Of a stretch of 64,000 nucleotides of DNA, positions 45,801 through 57,560 are shown one piece after another. Below the pieces are notes generated by a model, which was not told where the DNA came from, searched no databases, and saw nothing but the letters and a program-made list of their open reading frames with translations. Both the position numbers and the translations under genes were made by a program. Source of the stretch: Branchiostoma floridae (taxonomy: Eukaryota > Chordata > Leptocardii > Amphioxiformes > Branchiostomatidae). Numbering within the stretch: position 1 is the first letter of the stretch; each line of letters starts with the position of its first letter. The stretch covers positions 12,430,089 to 12,494,088 of the forward strand of contig NC_049986.1 in assembly GCF_000003815.2 (NCBI RefSeq). Reading direction: 5' to 3'.

Positions 45801-48800
45801 GAGTGTGAATGTCTTACTGAAAAAGCTGAGATATTTTCTTCAGTAACAGATCCCTTTTCAACCGTTGCACAATTTGCATGTACAAATTGCCTACAGTTAC
45901 GTAAGTGATATGAAATTAGGGAGTTTGATAAGGAAAACTGAGACATACCCAAACCAGTCTAATGCTGGTTACTTTGTGGCATGAATACTTTGGGCTTCTG
46001 TAATACTCACGCATGCACAAACAGGCACCTGCATATGCACGTGCACCCCCCCCCCCAAACACACACACACACCTAGCCAGGTTGAACTGCATCTTCCCTA
46101 CATCCACATTTGGAGCTGATCTCATCTGTGACTGTGCAGTCAGGGCCTTTTCCCAGTACTCTGCTGCTTCCTTGTAGCTTTTCCCATCAAACAGAATCTG
46201 TGCAGCAGAATTCAGTCCCATGACCAGCTCTGGGCGGAGTGACACATCACCTGGTAGTAACTGTAGGGCATTGATGCCTGTGAATAACAAGATAAGTAAA
46301 GATGTAAAAAATACGGTTATTAATAAAAATGTTTGAGAGCCTTCTCAAAATTGCTTTCATCCAGACTTTGATCTCATCCTTACCGTGTTTGTTTTCATGC
46401 TCATACATTTGTACATTGTGTGGAAGATTGCATACATGTAATTGTATCAAATATAATGGAAAATGTTATCCAAACCTTAAAGGTCTACTATGCAGTTATT
46501 TGCGCTTCAAACTGAAAACAAAAAATCCATTTTCCGGCCGTTTCTTTATATAGTTAGTTGAATCAAGCCTACCACGTTACGGAACACTATTCAAGGCATG
46601 TCAGCAGTCGATATTTTCTCTGTGCGAGCGCATTTGAAAACCTGGGAATCTGCACGCCCGCGCTGGGTTTCAGCCATTTTGTTTCTTCACCGACGAAATC
46701 CGAGTAGTCCCAAGTCTGCCCGAGCCTACCAAGTCATGACGTCACGCACCCGGAACTCACCGGAGATTCTCGAACAATAACCGTTGATGATTGATTCTTG
46801 TTTGAATTCTCACCAGTGCCTAACTCGGGGGGTCAACAAGTTACAGCGCGCGTAGGACGAAATGTTTGTAGGCTAATTCTCTATGTTGCAAACGTGAAAT
46901 AATGACACAAAAGTGTCAAAAAGTGTCAAAAAATAGTATTAAATCTGAGATTTCTTAGTTCTAGAATATTTCAAATTTGAGCGCAAATAACTGCGTAGTA
47001 GACTTGTGCTAAAACACAAATTCACAGACTCATCCATGGGGTATAAAGCATAAATCTTAAAGCTTCTTATATCACATGACATCAACCTAATAGATTTATT
47101 GAAGACATAGTAATCATCTGCAGGGACCATGTTGGTGAATAATTTGACTACAGTAGCAGCATGTTGTTGTGCTTAAGAGATGTACACTGTAACATGGGAA
47201 TGCAAATGATGCCACATGAAAATTCTCTACAAGTATAACAGTCATATAAAAAGAGTCTCACCTTGCACATAGTTTGCCAAGGCTTTGACATTATTCCCTT
47301 GGAGAAGACAGACTTTTGCCAGGTTGAAGAAAGCCTGATGTGCTGCAGGATTACATGGAGACAGCTGATAGATCTTCACTGCTTCTTCAAAATACGCCAT
47401 GGCACATGTGGTGTCACCTGCACTAGTGCATGCTGACGCAAGATTATTCAAAGCCACGGCCACATTGGGGTGTTCGTTCCCAAACAGTTGTCTCCAAACT
47501 TCCAATGCTCTTTGGTAGAGTTGCATGGCAGAGTCAAACTCTTTTAACTCATCATGTGCAAAAGCAATGTTGTTGAGACAAGTGGCAATATCTGGGTGAG
47601 GGGTGTCAATGCCATGGAATTCCTCTAACATTTTCAGGGCCTTTTGGAGAAGTTTGATACCGTCATGGCTTCTCTTAAGGTTTACATACTGATTTCCGAT
47701 GCCAATCAAACCTTGCGCAATGTCAGGATGCTGTGCTCCTTTTCCATGCACACCTTCATAGATGTCAAAAGACTGTCTGAACAGGTCTAGGGAGGTTTCA
47801 TGCTCTCCAAGAGCCTTGTAGGTATTTGCCAGGTTGTTAAGAGTCAGGCCTATGGAAACATTGGGTTTTCCTTTGTACAGGTCCTGTTTCATCTCAAGTG
47901 CCTCCCTGTGGTGTTTCAGACTTTTGTGGTAGTCTCCTTTTTCGAAGAAAATGATGCCCAGATTGTCAAGAGTACCTGCTATTGACGGGTGATTCCTGTT
48001 GCCATAGCTACCACAGAACTTCTTCAAGGCCTTCTCAAAACATGTGGCAGCCATTTCAACGTTCCCAAGCTTTCCCATCAGGATGCCCATGTTACTCAGG
48101 GATGCGCCAATGTCAGGGTGAGGGGAGTCTTCTCCGTAGATAGCCACCCGCATTTGGAGCGAGCGTGTAAGATATTCCAAAGCCTTGGGAATGTTTCCCA
48201 TGTCCTTGTAGTTGAGGCCCATGTTGTTCCATATCAGGGCTACCTAGAAAAAAAAGTAGTCTCATTTAACCCTTTTCTACTGGAACCAAGCAGTTTACAG
48301 TTGAAGAGTCTAAATGTATGGTCATCTTTTCACTCAGGTAATGAAAGAGAACCACTTTCAAATTCTGGAATACCACATTCAAATGCTTGCATTGCAATGT
48401 AATAATTCATAATACTGGTACAATTTGTTTCAGTCAAGTAAATGTGAGGTGATATCCTTAATTAGTTGAAGACTTTAAAGTAGATTCTGAATAATTGAGA
48501 CATACCTGTGGATGTGGTGTGCCCTCCCCAAACATATCTTCTGACATCTTGTCTGCACGTTGAAGGTACTGCAGGGCTGTTTTGTGGTCCAACATTGCAC
48601 CATGTACACAGCCCAGATTACACAAAGTCATGCCCACTAAAGGATGGGGGCCTCTGAAGGGTAGCAAAGAAACAAACATGTGAGTTACAGCCATGACATA
48701 ACTTCAATCAATTGGGGTTAAGTAAAGGATGGGGGCCTCTAGGGTGCAGCAAAGAAACATGCATAGAGTTATACAATATCTTATATTGATAAATACAAAC

Positions 48801-51800
48801 AAACAAGCCATAACATGGCTTCAATCAATTAGGGTTAAGTAAATTTACCATTGAAATAATTGTGCAATTGGCTTTTTTGAGCATGTATTTACTTATTAGT
48901 GTTGTCTCAGATTAGGTAAATACATGTAATGATATTAAAATTCTGCATTACACCTATCCATGGTGCTGAATTACACTGTCACTGCCATCCCTGTCCCTGG
49001 TGCTGAATGACATTCACACTGACACTGCCATCCCTGTCCCTGGCGCTGTATGACATTCACAATGCCACTGTCATCCCTGTCCCTGGTGCTAAATGACATT
49101 CACACTGACACTGTCATCCCTGTCCCTGGTGCTGAATGACATTCACACTGACACTGTCATTCCTGGCCCTGGAGTTGAAAGACAACCACACTGACACTGC
49201 CAATGGCATCACTGTCCCTGGTGCTGAATGACATTCACACTGACACTGCCATCCTTGTCCCTGGTGCTAAATGACATTCACACTGACACTGCCATCCTTG
49301 TCCCTGGTGCTGAATGACATTCACACTGACACTGTCATTCCTGGCCCTGGAGTTGAAAGACAACCACACTGACACCCTGTCCCTGGTGCTGAATGACACT
49401 CACACTGACACTGCCATCCCTGTCCCTGGTGCTGAATGGCATTTACACTGACACTGTCATCCCTGTCCCTGGTTCTGAATGACATTCACACTGACACTGT
49501 CATCCCTGTCCCTGGTTCTGAATGACATTTACACTGACACTGCCATCCCTGTCCCTGGTGCTGAATGGCATTCATACTAACACTGCCATCCCTGTCCCTG
49601 GTGCTGAATGACATTTACACTAACACTGCCATCCCTGTCCCTGGTGCTGAATGACACTCACACTAACACTGCCATCCCTGTCCCTGGTGCTGAATGACAC
49701 TCACACTGACACTGCCATCCCTGTCCCTGGTGCTGAATGACATTCACACTAACACTGCTATCCCTGTCCCTGGTGCTGAATGACACCATTGATGGCACTC
49801 GGTGACAGTCAAACTTACTAATATAAGCATTTATTTCACCTGAATATGGATTGTTCCATTTCCAGGACTTTCTCAAATAGCTCCAGTGCTGATGCCCAGT
49901 CTTTCTTGTCCATGTAAACTGCCCCAAGTGTCTGCATGGGAATAATGATGCTTGGGTGCAGTTTATTGACCTTGTGAAGGTTTGTTGCCATGGCTATTGC
50001 TTCTTTTGTGTACTGAGTGGCCTTGTCAATGTTGCCCAGTTTCAAGTGAGTGTATCCCAGGTTGGAAATGGAACTGACCATCTCGGGAGCTTCTCTCCCT
50101 GTGCCACAAAGAAAGAATCTTATTAGTGGATAATACCACACAATCAATTTTTTTGTCTAGAAAAACAAAACATTAAAGCTTCTTACCAATAGTTAGAATA
50201 TATGAGTAAATATCATTTTGGGTTGGAAGTTCGCCTTTTACAGAAAAGTTGCTTCAATGTATTGTCTAATTCTAGGTCAAAAGTCATTAACATGCATTGG
50301 CATAATACCGGTCATAAGCCTTATACCGGTCGATTAAAAATAGTGGAACTTAAAGAGATCTACACATGCAACAATAGTTATTTCTGAGGTATGCACACTT
50401 CAGACATCTAGGTGTCCAATACATAATTTACAAAGCATCGATAACAATGCATTCGAAGACAACAAGGCCAAAAGTTTTCAGGTCATTTTCGGGGCAGGCG
50501 AGCTCGTCGTGGGACAAACACACTGTCACGTTCATCGCTAGATTTGTAGATAATAATCACATGTGCTCACGGCACAAGACGAGCATGATTCAACAGCAAT
50601 CTTGAATTTCTTTTGGTGACCTACAACTCGTGTAAAAGTGTGAGGAACCGTTGCATAACAGCCCGCATCTACGGCTGAATGGGTCAAATGGAATGTACGC
50701 CGCCATTTTCCCGCCATTTTTAATGCTACGGCCAGCAGTAAAGTTTTACGTCATAGCGGTTGTGACGCACCAAAATTAAATGAAAATTCTTGTCATTATA
50801 CGCCCATTTTCTCATGACTTTTTGTATGCTCATGCAGATTTTTGTTTTGTGCAACTACTAACAGGAAAGAAAGGGACAACAGAGGATGAATAAAGGTACA
50901 TAGCGGCAGTTAATTGTGCCGTGTTTCGTTCGACCGGTATAGTGCACCCCCTTCCAACCACGCGCCCGTTCTCCGTGCAATTCCGCGGTGTGTTCCAATT
51001 ACGATATTATGTTTTTAGCAGGACCAGAGAGACAAAATAATTTACACAGAAGAAGTGGCAAAGGTAAGCTGTAACAGCAACATGTAACTGGAGAAAATGA
51101 TGCGTTGATCATTTGCCAAATTAGCATTGCTTGAGAAATTGCAGTAAACCGACCGGTATTATGCCAATGGATGTTAAAGCAACTTGACAAAACCTGCCTT
51201 TAAAAACGGCTTGTCTCATCTGCAAGGCCTTTTCCATCATCTCCAGTCCCTCCTCACTCCTCCCTGCTTGGAGAAGAGAACTGCCGAGGTCATTGTATGC
51301 CCCTGCAACTTTCAGGTTATCATCACTTCCATAGACATGCAGGAACATGTCTAAGGACTCACGGTGATACTTTTCTGAATCCTGTAGGTGACCAAAGTCA
51401 TCCAAACAGTTGGCAATACTGCCTAGGACACTTGCAATCTCATCTGTCTTTCCCTCTGTTCCGTAGAGAATATGAAATATCTCAAGCGCCTGGAAGTATT
51501 TGGAGACACAGTCGAGATTCGACCACTGGGACTGCTTATCTAGATTAGCTAGGGCAGTCAGCTGTGCAGCTATACTAGGGTGAGCAACGTTCTCTCCCAC
51601 AACAGATTTGAACATTCTTAAAGACTCTTGAAAACATCTTCTTGCCTCCTTAAAGTTTGCCATCTCACGATGGATGCTCCCCATGCCAGAGAGATAGGTT
51701 GCAGTTTCAGAATGAGCTCTGTGCAGGCCATACATCTTCTGGGCTGCTTCTAATGCTTGGCTTTCCAGATCCAGTGCAGTATTGTAGTCACCCATGTCCT

Positions 51801-54800
51801 TGTATACTGAAGCCATGCCATGCAGAGTATGCGCAATGAATTCACAATCTGAATCATCTTTTTCAGACAAACATTTTCTTAGCTTGAGGGCTTCTCCATA
51901 AGCTTCAAGGGCCTGATCAAACCTGTCAAACATGTGATTAATGTGTCCGAGAGCATGCAGAGCTGTAGCTATGTACTCACTGTCACCTTTAGAATCATTT
52001 CTCCACAGTGCCAGGGCTTGCTGGTAATGTTCCATAGCCTTGTGCTGGTCCCCCTTACCTCTGTAGGCATTTCCAAGGTTGTAATGACAGACCCCCAGAT
52101 GATGTGTCATGTCAAGAGCTGAGTAACTTGTCTCAACTTGTTGAATGTCTTCCTCAAGAAGGGCAATAGCTTCCTCGTACTGTGACAGACGCAGAAGGAT
52201 AAGAGACCTAGTTCTTGCACTAGTGTCCAGCAAACAACCCTCCATCAAGCTTTCTGCTGTCACATCCTTATCTTCACTTTCAGTCTTCTTCAAGATAGCA
52301 GACATCATTTCTTCAAGGGGGAGGACGGTCTGGTAGAAACGTACAAGAACACTTTTAGGCAAGACATCGGTAAGTTCACGAACCACACGACTACAGGTTT
52401 CTTTCGTTCTCAGCTTGTCTATCCGTTTCAAGGGAGTGATGTCATCACTTTGGCTGTCGTTAGAGAGATAGGTACGGAGTCGTAGCTCTGTTGCAATGCT
52501 GACTGCTACCTTCAGATTCTGCGATGCCACCTTGGTGAGAAGATGCTTGTCAACCATCTCCTCAATGATGTCCCAGGCTGTCTTTGCCTCCAGTGCATAG
52601 AAAAGTCCCAAACCGCTGACAACCATACTGGGGAGACGATAGATTTCCTTCTTCACCTGGAAAAGCTTTCCGTCTTCATCCTCTTTCAAGGTAGTCTTGA
52701 AAGACTGGAGAATTTCCTTCAAAAAGGTCATGGCTCTTTCACAACCTAACGTCTGAACCTCTGCCTCTGAAGCTTGGGATTCTACATTTGCAGATTCTTC
52801 TTTATTGGGTTTGATCCCTGGCGCTGGCTTGTGGCATGCTGAAGGATTCTTGGTGTTCAGGGTTTGCTGTACTAACTGTTCATACTCTTCAACCAGCTTC
52901 TTGTCCCCGGCTACGTGTGCCACAGTTCGCAGCACTTCGTCTACATGGAAGCCGTATGTTTCAGCAGAGACTGTGGTTTGCAGAATTGCCATGTTGGTTG
53001 GAGTCCTGAAAATGTAAAAAAAAGGAGTGATGGAGCAAAGCATAGATTAGAGCATCACTTTGTGCAAGGCTGGCCCTAACTGATGTACATTCTGTACATG
53101 TTTTTAAGATAAGATCACAGTTCTGTTGAGCCCTAAGGTGATGGAAACACCAATAGTGATGCAATTAGTTTCTCTATCAACTGAGAGCTTTGTGCCTTAA
53201 GACAAGAAAATTCATCACTTTACTTCCAACTTGTGATTCCTTCTGGTAGTTAATCAAATCAAACATTGATTATTATTCTTCACAGTCAGAACATGGCATC
53301 TGGTTTGGAAGCTTGTAATGAGGGTGACAAAAAACATACTTTGGAGAAATAATTGCATAATACTTGCTTTACATGATTCCCCAACAACAATGTTGTTTGC
53401 AGGCTACAGTGCTAGCTTCCAAATTGGTTTCAGTATTCATTGTGACAGAGCAATTATCAACCTTTATTATAATAATTGGATGCAGCTGCCAAGAGCTCAA
53501 GAAAGGTAGACGTATGATTTTTTCATTGCCAAATGCAAGCCAATAAATAAATAGAATTTTTGATAGTTCAATACCATAAGAAGGGTGCAAATTTGGTCCA
53601 AATGCCACAATACTTTCATTGAATAACAATATCATTGTTGAAGATAACAAAGAAACATGCACATTTACCAATCTATACAGAACTTAAACGGAATCTATCT
53701 CACTACTTGGATGTCTAACCCTCATCAACACATAATCAGAACATTTTTTGTCTCATAAGCACTTTAAACACCAGCTTCTCATTGATGTAGAATAATTATA
53801 ATATACCTGATTAGCTCAAGAGCTGGTTTGCCACAGTATTCTGGCCGACCAAGTGGAGTTTTGGAAGCCCCCGGCATGGCACCATCAAAGGCAAAGCCTC
53901 TGGGTCCAGTGTCGTAGAACCAGTCACTTTCAGGGCCATCTGGAAATGAAATATCACATTCTACTATATGATTTTGCTTATTGCTTTAGGGCATTAGGGG
54001 ATCAACAAGTACAGCATACAGGATTTGATTTTCATTTCAGTACCATTTCTGATTTGTAAATGATTTCTCAATGCTGATGAGTAACACTTTAGAAGGTAAT
54101 TTAAATTAATTATGATTATTTATATTCAGCCTTACCTGAATAAAAGTCATTCAAAGATTTTATGGCAACTGCTGGGAGAATAGTTTCACCAAGGTCTATC
54201 ACCTGAAGTAAGAAAAAATAAAAATTTACAAATACAGTCAAGTGATGGTTTCTAAGAGGACCACCTGGCTAATGTGACCAGTTTCTGGTGGTCCATTAAT
54301 ATTAGGTAATTTTCCAATTGACACAAACACTAAGATTGTAAGAATCCTGTGCTATGCCTCTTATCTGTCCACATACATGTAGACCAGATTTTTGTTTCAA
54401 TTTGGCAGTGTTGACTGTATGAAACCATACGAGAAGTTCATACAGTTCAACATTAAAATCAATTTAAGGTTATCAGATGCTAAAGCATTTGCCTACACCA
54501 TGAATAAATATCTACCTTTTTGATATAACTAGCAGTCTACTACAATAGATATGAAATCTGGCCATGTTTAGCTTAAGTGTCACTGTCTATATGCACCACC
54601 TGAGATAGAAAAACAACTGTTGTAGCAGACACAAGCTCAAGGTTGGTACATTGGCATCCATTCAGAAACATAGCTATTGAATAACTCTATGAATTAACAC
54701 ATGATATCAATAGGACAAACTTCTTCACAGTAAGACTGTCAGGTAACCTTCAGATGAAGAAGTCTTGTCAGGTTTCTGAAGTACTGACGGTTCTCCTTGC

Positions 54801-56355
54801 TGTCTCCTCCCTCCTCCAGCAAGATGGCGAACTCAAAGTCAGAGTAAGGTGTGGTCTCTTCCCGGGCCAGGGAACCCAGGCCAATGATGGCGTACTTGCA
54901 TGGAGGCTCTCCTAAGTCTTGAACTGATGCTTCCACCATCGACCGGATAAGACCTTCACACAATACAGAAACCTCAGTTTTACTTTGTAGTATTGGTAAT
55001 GTGACTGCATTAATTACAATTACATTCTCACATTAAGTTACGCAATTGCTTGTACTTATCAAGGCTTGAATATAAGACTAAATCTATTACTTATACATGA
55101 AGTTTGATCAATTCAACCATTTAGGGATGGACTGAAAAAGGCATTAGAAGATGGGAGAGAAAATGATGATTTTGAAGTACTGTAACAATTTTTTGGGCAA
55201 TTTTCTTTGTTTATGCAGTGCAATGCTTTTATACCTCTTACTCAAACTTCTTCAATTCGTATCAAAATGATAAAGTAAGTTTTTTTCTTCTTTTTGCTAT
55301 TTCCACAACTCAGCCCTCTTGATTGTTAAAGTCCCTTAATTGTGTTTGAGTTCTAACCATACTGGGATAGAACCATATGCTGATAAATTAATGTAACTTG
55401 AAGTTGTCTGCATCATACCTGAGATGTCAGCAGCAATCTGTCTGTAGATACTCCTGATAGCCTCAGCTCTGTCAAGTTCATGCTCTGTGTCATAGCGGAT
55501 GGCGTCAAGTTCATCAAGCTTCTTTTGACATTCTTCACGGATTTGTAGCAGTTTTGTCTTGGGGTCAACATCCATGGGACCGGCATGTGTCTCTTTCCAT
55601 CCTCCCACAAGATTCTGAAGAAAGAGCTTTTCAAGGTTCCTTATGCTGGTCCGTATTTCTTTAATCTCCTCGTCTTGTTTTGATCGCACAATAGCAGAAT
55701 TGTAGAGAGCAACAGCATTTACTGTCCATGTGCCCATCTGTTCTAAGTCAGCTAAACTTCGTTCTTGGAAGTTCGTATCTTTTGTTTGCTTTCCTTCATT
55801 CTCTGTGCAATTTTGCCTGCTCTCATCTTGCTTCACACTTACCGTTTTCTCTGACGCAGAGATTGGGTTAACTGCGGGTGTTAGATTCTCCTTTGAATTC
55901 TCTTTGGCTGGTGAGAAAAAAGCATTGTTGACTCGAGCATAGAACACATTGCCCAGGGCACGAAGGGCAGCAACCGTCTGAGGGTGGGAAAACTGATGAT
56001 GGACGAGTTTAAGGGCCGAGGCGAAGTTTCTCTCAGCTCGGTCAAATTCCCCCTCAGTTAGAGCAGTTTGCCCTGCTTCGAAGTGGTCTTCATAGGTGGG
56101 ACTGTTGTGAAAGTAACAATACAGTTTAATAGGAAACAGGACGACTTTGATACAGGCCTATATAGGCATTGATTAAGAAGATGATACTTTTATCCCAGGT
56201 CATTAACCCCATGTACCTCATAGAATGATGTACTGATGACTTTGATCTCAGAAATATGGAATATTCAACATGAGGCAAAATGTTACGTCAGTCACTTACT
56301 TGTATTTTTCCCCACACTGGCTCACCACGCCGAGAGCTTGAGGCTCTCCGGCCAT
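39778..56355 (-). CDS. Large protein with nucleotidyltransferase-like segment, TPR array and helical C-terminus
   Basis: Exons (5' to 3', minus strand): 56300-56355, 55419-56101, 54748-54953, 54136-54202, 53807-53939, 51194-53005, 49840-50094, 48506-48653, 47262-48243, 46073-46277, 45344-45527, 44626-44806, 44265-44350, 43598-43848, 42447-42648, 41960-42079, 41341-41521, 39778-39920. Phases agree throughout: 1964 residues. The N-terminus has one TPR-like hairpin ([18 protein letters not shown]) and a coiled-coil-prone linker. Residues about 265-290 read [20 protein letters not shown] with G-S (273-274) and D285-x-E287, the signature of a Pol-beta/GlnD/DUF294-type nucleotidyltransferase. About residues 650-1577 are kinesin-light-chain-like TPRs ([36 protein letters not shown]). 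The last 390 residues look like ARM/HEAT helices. Function unknown; a TPR scaffold with possible nucleotide transfer is inference. The exon 14 donor (43598) sits in a minisatellite and the exon 16 start (42079) rests on splice context only. Confidence 0.85.
40131..40245. repeat. Two short tandem units, about 57 bp, in the last intron of the TPR gene
   Basis: ATTTCACCATACCTGTGGTA followed by TGACTGAAATATAA or TGGCTGAAATATAA occurs twice, each containing the small palindrome CATACCTGTGGTATG. Flanked on both sides by CACTGCCGCACCACTG repeats. Confidence 0.55.
40316..40484. mobile_element. Foldback MITE flanked by TTAA
   Basis: Left TTAATGCCCC and right GGGGCATTAA. The arms (for example GGTGTATATGGTGAGATAAT against its inverse at about 40444-40463) pair over about 60 bp around a short centre. 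TTAA on both sides is the target duplication of piggyBac- and Kolobok-type elements. No transposase. Confidence 0.78.
40590..41075. repeat. Tandem repeat, 163-bp unit, three copies
   Basis: Marker CTTTCTGCTGGGACA (or a close variant) at about 40601, 40764 and 40927 with 163-base spacing; each unit contains GTTCAATAAATTTGAAGGAA-like sequence and GTTTGGATCAAG. A partial fourth start (CATTCCTTTCTGCTGAC) lies at about 41155. It lies in the last intron of the TPR gene. Confidence 0.8.
42745..42965. repeat. Probable SINE-like dispersed repeat
   Basis: Contains GGGTTCAAATTGTTG, reminiscent of a tRNA-type B box, then GTTGTGCCCTTGAGAAAG and CTCACTCCACCCAGGTG, phrases typical of dispersed repeats. The GTTGTGCC block is shared with 9430. 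It lies between exons 14 and 15 of the TPR gene, next to the 38-bp minisatellite. Confidence 0.4.
43060..43616. repeat. 38-bp minisatellite containing the exon 14 end and its splice donor
   Basis: About 14-15 tandem copies of a unit that reads, on the gene strand, GTGTTCAGCACCAAGGACAG, then GTATGTTTTATATAGATG. The first part is the 3' end of coding exon 14 and the second begins with the consensus donor GTATGT. Copies differ at single positions (TGG/GGG, CTATAT/CTACAT). The array lies immediately downstream of the exon in the same intron. Confidence 0.9.
46480..47005. mobile_element. MITE-like element with inverted ends
   Basis: Left AAGGTCTACTATGCAGTTAT and right end whose inverse is AAGTCTACTACGCAGTTATT; the matching continues into TTGCGC plus TCAAA. 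No clear target duplication. It lies in the intron between exons 9 and 10 of the TPR gene. Confidence 0.6.
48950..49790. repeat. 43-bp minisatellite
   Basis: About 19 copies of a unit with CCTGTCCCTGGTGCTGAATG and ACATTCACACTGACACTGCC. It lies in the intron between exons 7 and 8 of the TPR gene. Its core CTGTCCYTGGTGCTGAA matches the core of the 38-bp array at 43060 and of the array at 61715. Confidence 0.9.
50287..51177. mobile_element. DNA element of about 890 bp with TTAA flanks, 17 bp from a splice donor
   Basis: Inverted ends TTAACATGCATTGGCATAAT (50287) and the inverse of TTAACATCCATTGGCATAAT (to 51177), continuing into ACCGGTC on both sides, so about 27 bp with one mismatch. TTAA on both sides is a piggyBac/Kolobok-like duplication. 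No transposase frame. The right end stops 16 bases short of exon 6 of the TPR gene (lower end 51194). Confidence 0.82.
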
Positions 56356-56466
56356 TCTCAGGCCTGGAACTTGTCTCCTCTTGGCAGAATTTACAGGCAG
56401 AAGTACTGAGATTCTGTGAACATTTAAATCAAACATACAATGATGTAATTTATCTCAACCTTTCAT

Positions 56467-57240
56467 ATGACAAATTTTACTAAAGTAAGTTTGCAACTAG
56501 AAAAAATCTGGAAATATCCAATCCTATGTGTACTTGAAATAGGAGAAGCCCTTACCGGTGTTAAGTCCCACCCCTATCTTGGAGTACAACTGTCCGACGA
56601 TTTGCGGTGGGACACCCATATCAACCACGCCACTAGCAAAGCTGGTAAGGTCCTAGGAGTCATTCGGCGCAACTTGACCCATTGTCCATCTAGGGTCAAG
56701 GCCACTTGTTACAAAGCGCTGGTACGGCCTCACTTGGAATATAGTGCCATCGTCTGGGACCCGTACACCAACAATGGGATACAGGCGGTGGAGGCCGTCC
56801 AGCGCAGGGCAGCCCGAGTGACCCTAAATGACTACCGGCAGACTAGCAGCGTGACACAAATGCTTTCAGACCTGCAGTGGCGCCCTCTCTCCGAAAGGAG
56901 GAGGAACGCCCGCCTCACCTTTTTCTATAAAGTAGTCAACAATAATATTAACATAGACGCCAGCAATATTCTGAAGCCTGCCCAAGGGCGCACCCGGGGT
57001 AGTCACGACTTCAAATATCAACACATATTTGCACGCACCGATATCTACAAACATTCTTTTTTCCCACGCACAATTCCCGAGTGGAATGCCCTGCCTGGCA
57101 CGGTTGTAAGCGCTCCCAACGTTGAGCACTTCCGTGCCAGGCAGGCGGCCTGCCCGCCCTAACCCGGGAGCCTCAGCTCCCCCCCCTACTTTTGCCCCTC
57201 GCGGGGTCATTTGGGGGTATCCTATGCAGATGCAGATGCA
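56467..57240 (+). mobile_element. 5'-truncated CR1-like retrotransposon, ORF2 end and tail
   Basis: An open frame to 57162 encodes the C-terminal region of a LINE reverse transcriptase ORF: YLGVQLSDDLRWDTHINHAT, LVRPHLEYSAIVWDPY, VQRRAARVTLNDY, LQWRPLSERRRNARL and FFPRTIPEWNALP. It lacks YADD and endonuclease. The 3' UTR ends in tandem ATGCAG units (57222-57240), the expected short terminal repeat. It differs in sequence from the copy at 17747, so it is a separate family. It starts about 110 bases upstream of the TPR gene start codon, in the opposite orientation. Confidence 0.88.
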
Positions 57241-57277
57241 GAAATAGATGTGAAATAAATATACTATGGATCAAATA

Positions 57278-57551
57278 TACCCTGGGAGCCAGCCAGGATC
57301 GGGCAGCTAGGACAGTTTATTCGGTGGCCCAAGACAGTCGGGCCCGCCCGATCTCCTATTAGCGCCCCCGGGAGTTTATGAGGTCCACCTGCCCAGCCCT
57401 TATCCAAGGGACATTGTTTAGGGTAGCGATAACTCCTTCAGGCTTTATTAATAAACTCCCCGGTGCGCTTACGTGAGATCGGCGGGCTGACTGCCTTGGC
57501 TCCCCGAACAAAACTCGCTAGCTAACCCGGTCCTGGCTGGCGCCCAGGGTA
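57278..57551. mobile_element. Mutator-like MITE, 274 bp
   Basis: Ends TACCCTGGGAGCCAGCCAGG and the inverse of TACCCTGGGCGCCAGCCAGG. Flanking 9-mers GATCAAATA (57269-57277) and GGTCAAATA (57552-57560) differ at one base. GC-rich inner arms; no transposase. It is inserted directly behind the CR1-like tail. Confidence 0.75.
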
Positions 57552-57560
57552 GGTCAAATA

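Noticed and set aside
47800-48402. Plus-strand frames opposite TPR exons
   Set aside because: They arise from the complementary strand of a repetitive coding exon; the minus-strand translation has clear TPR consensus.
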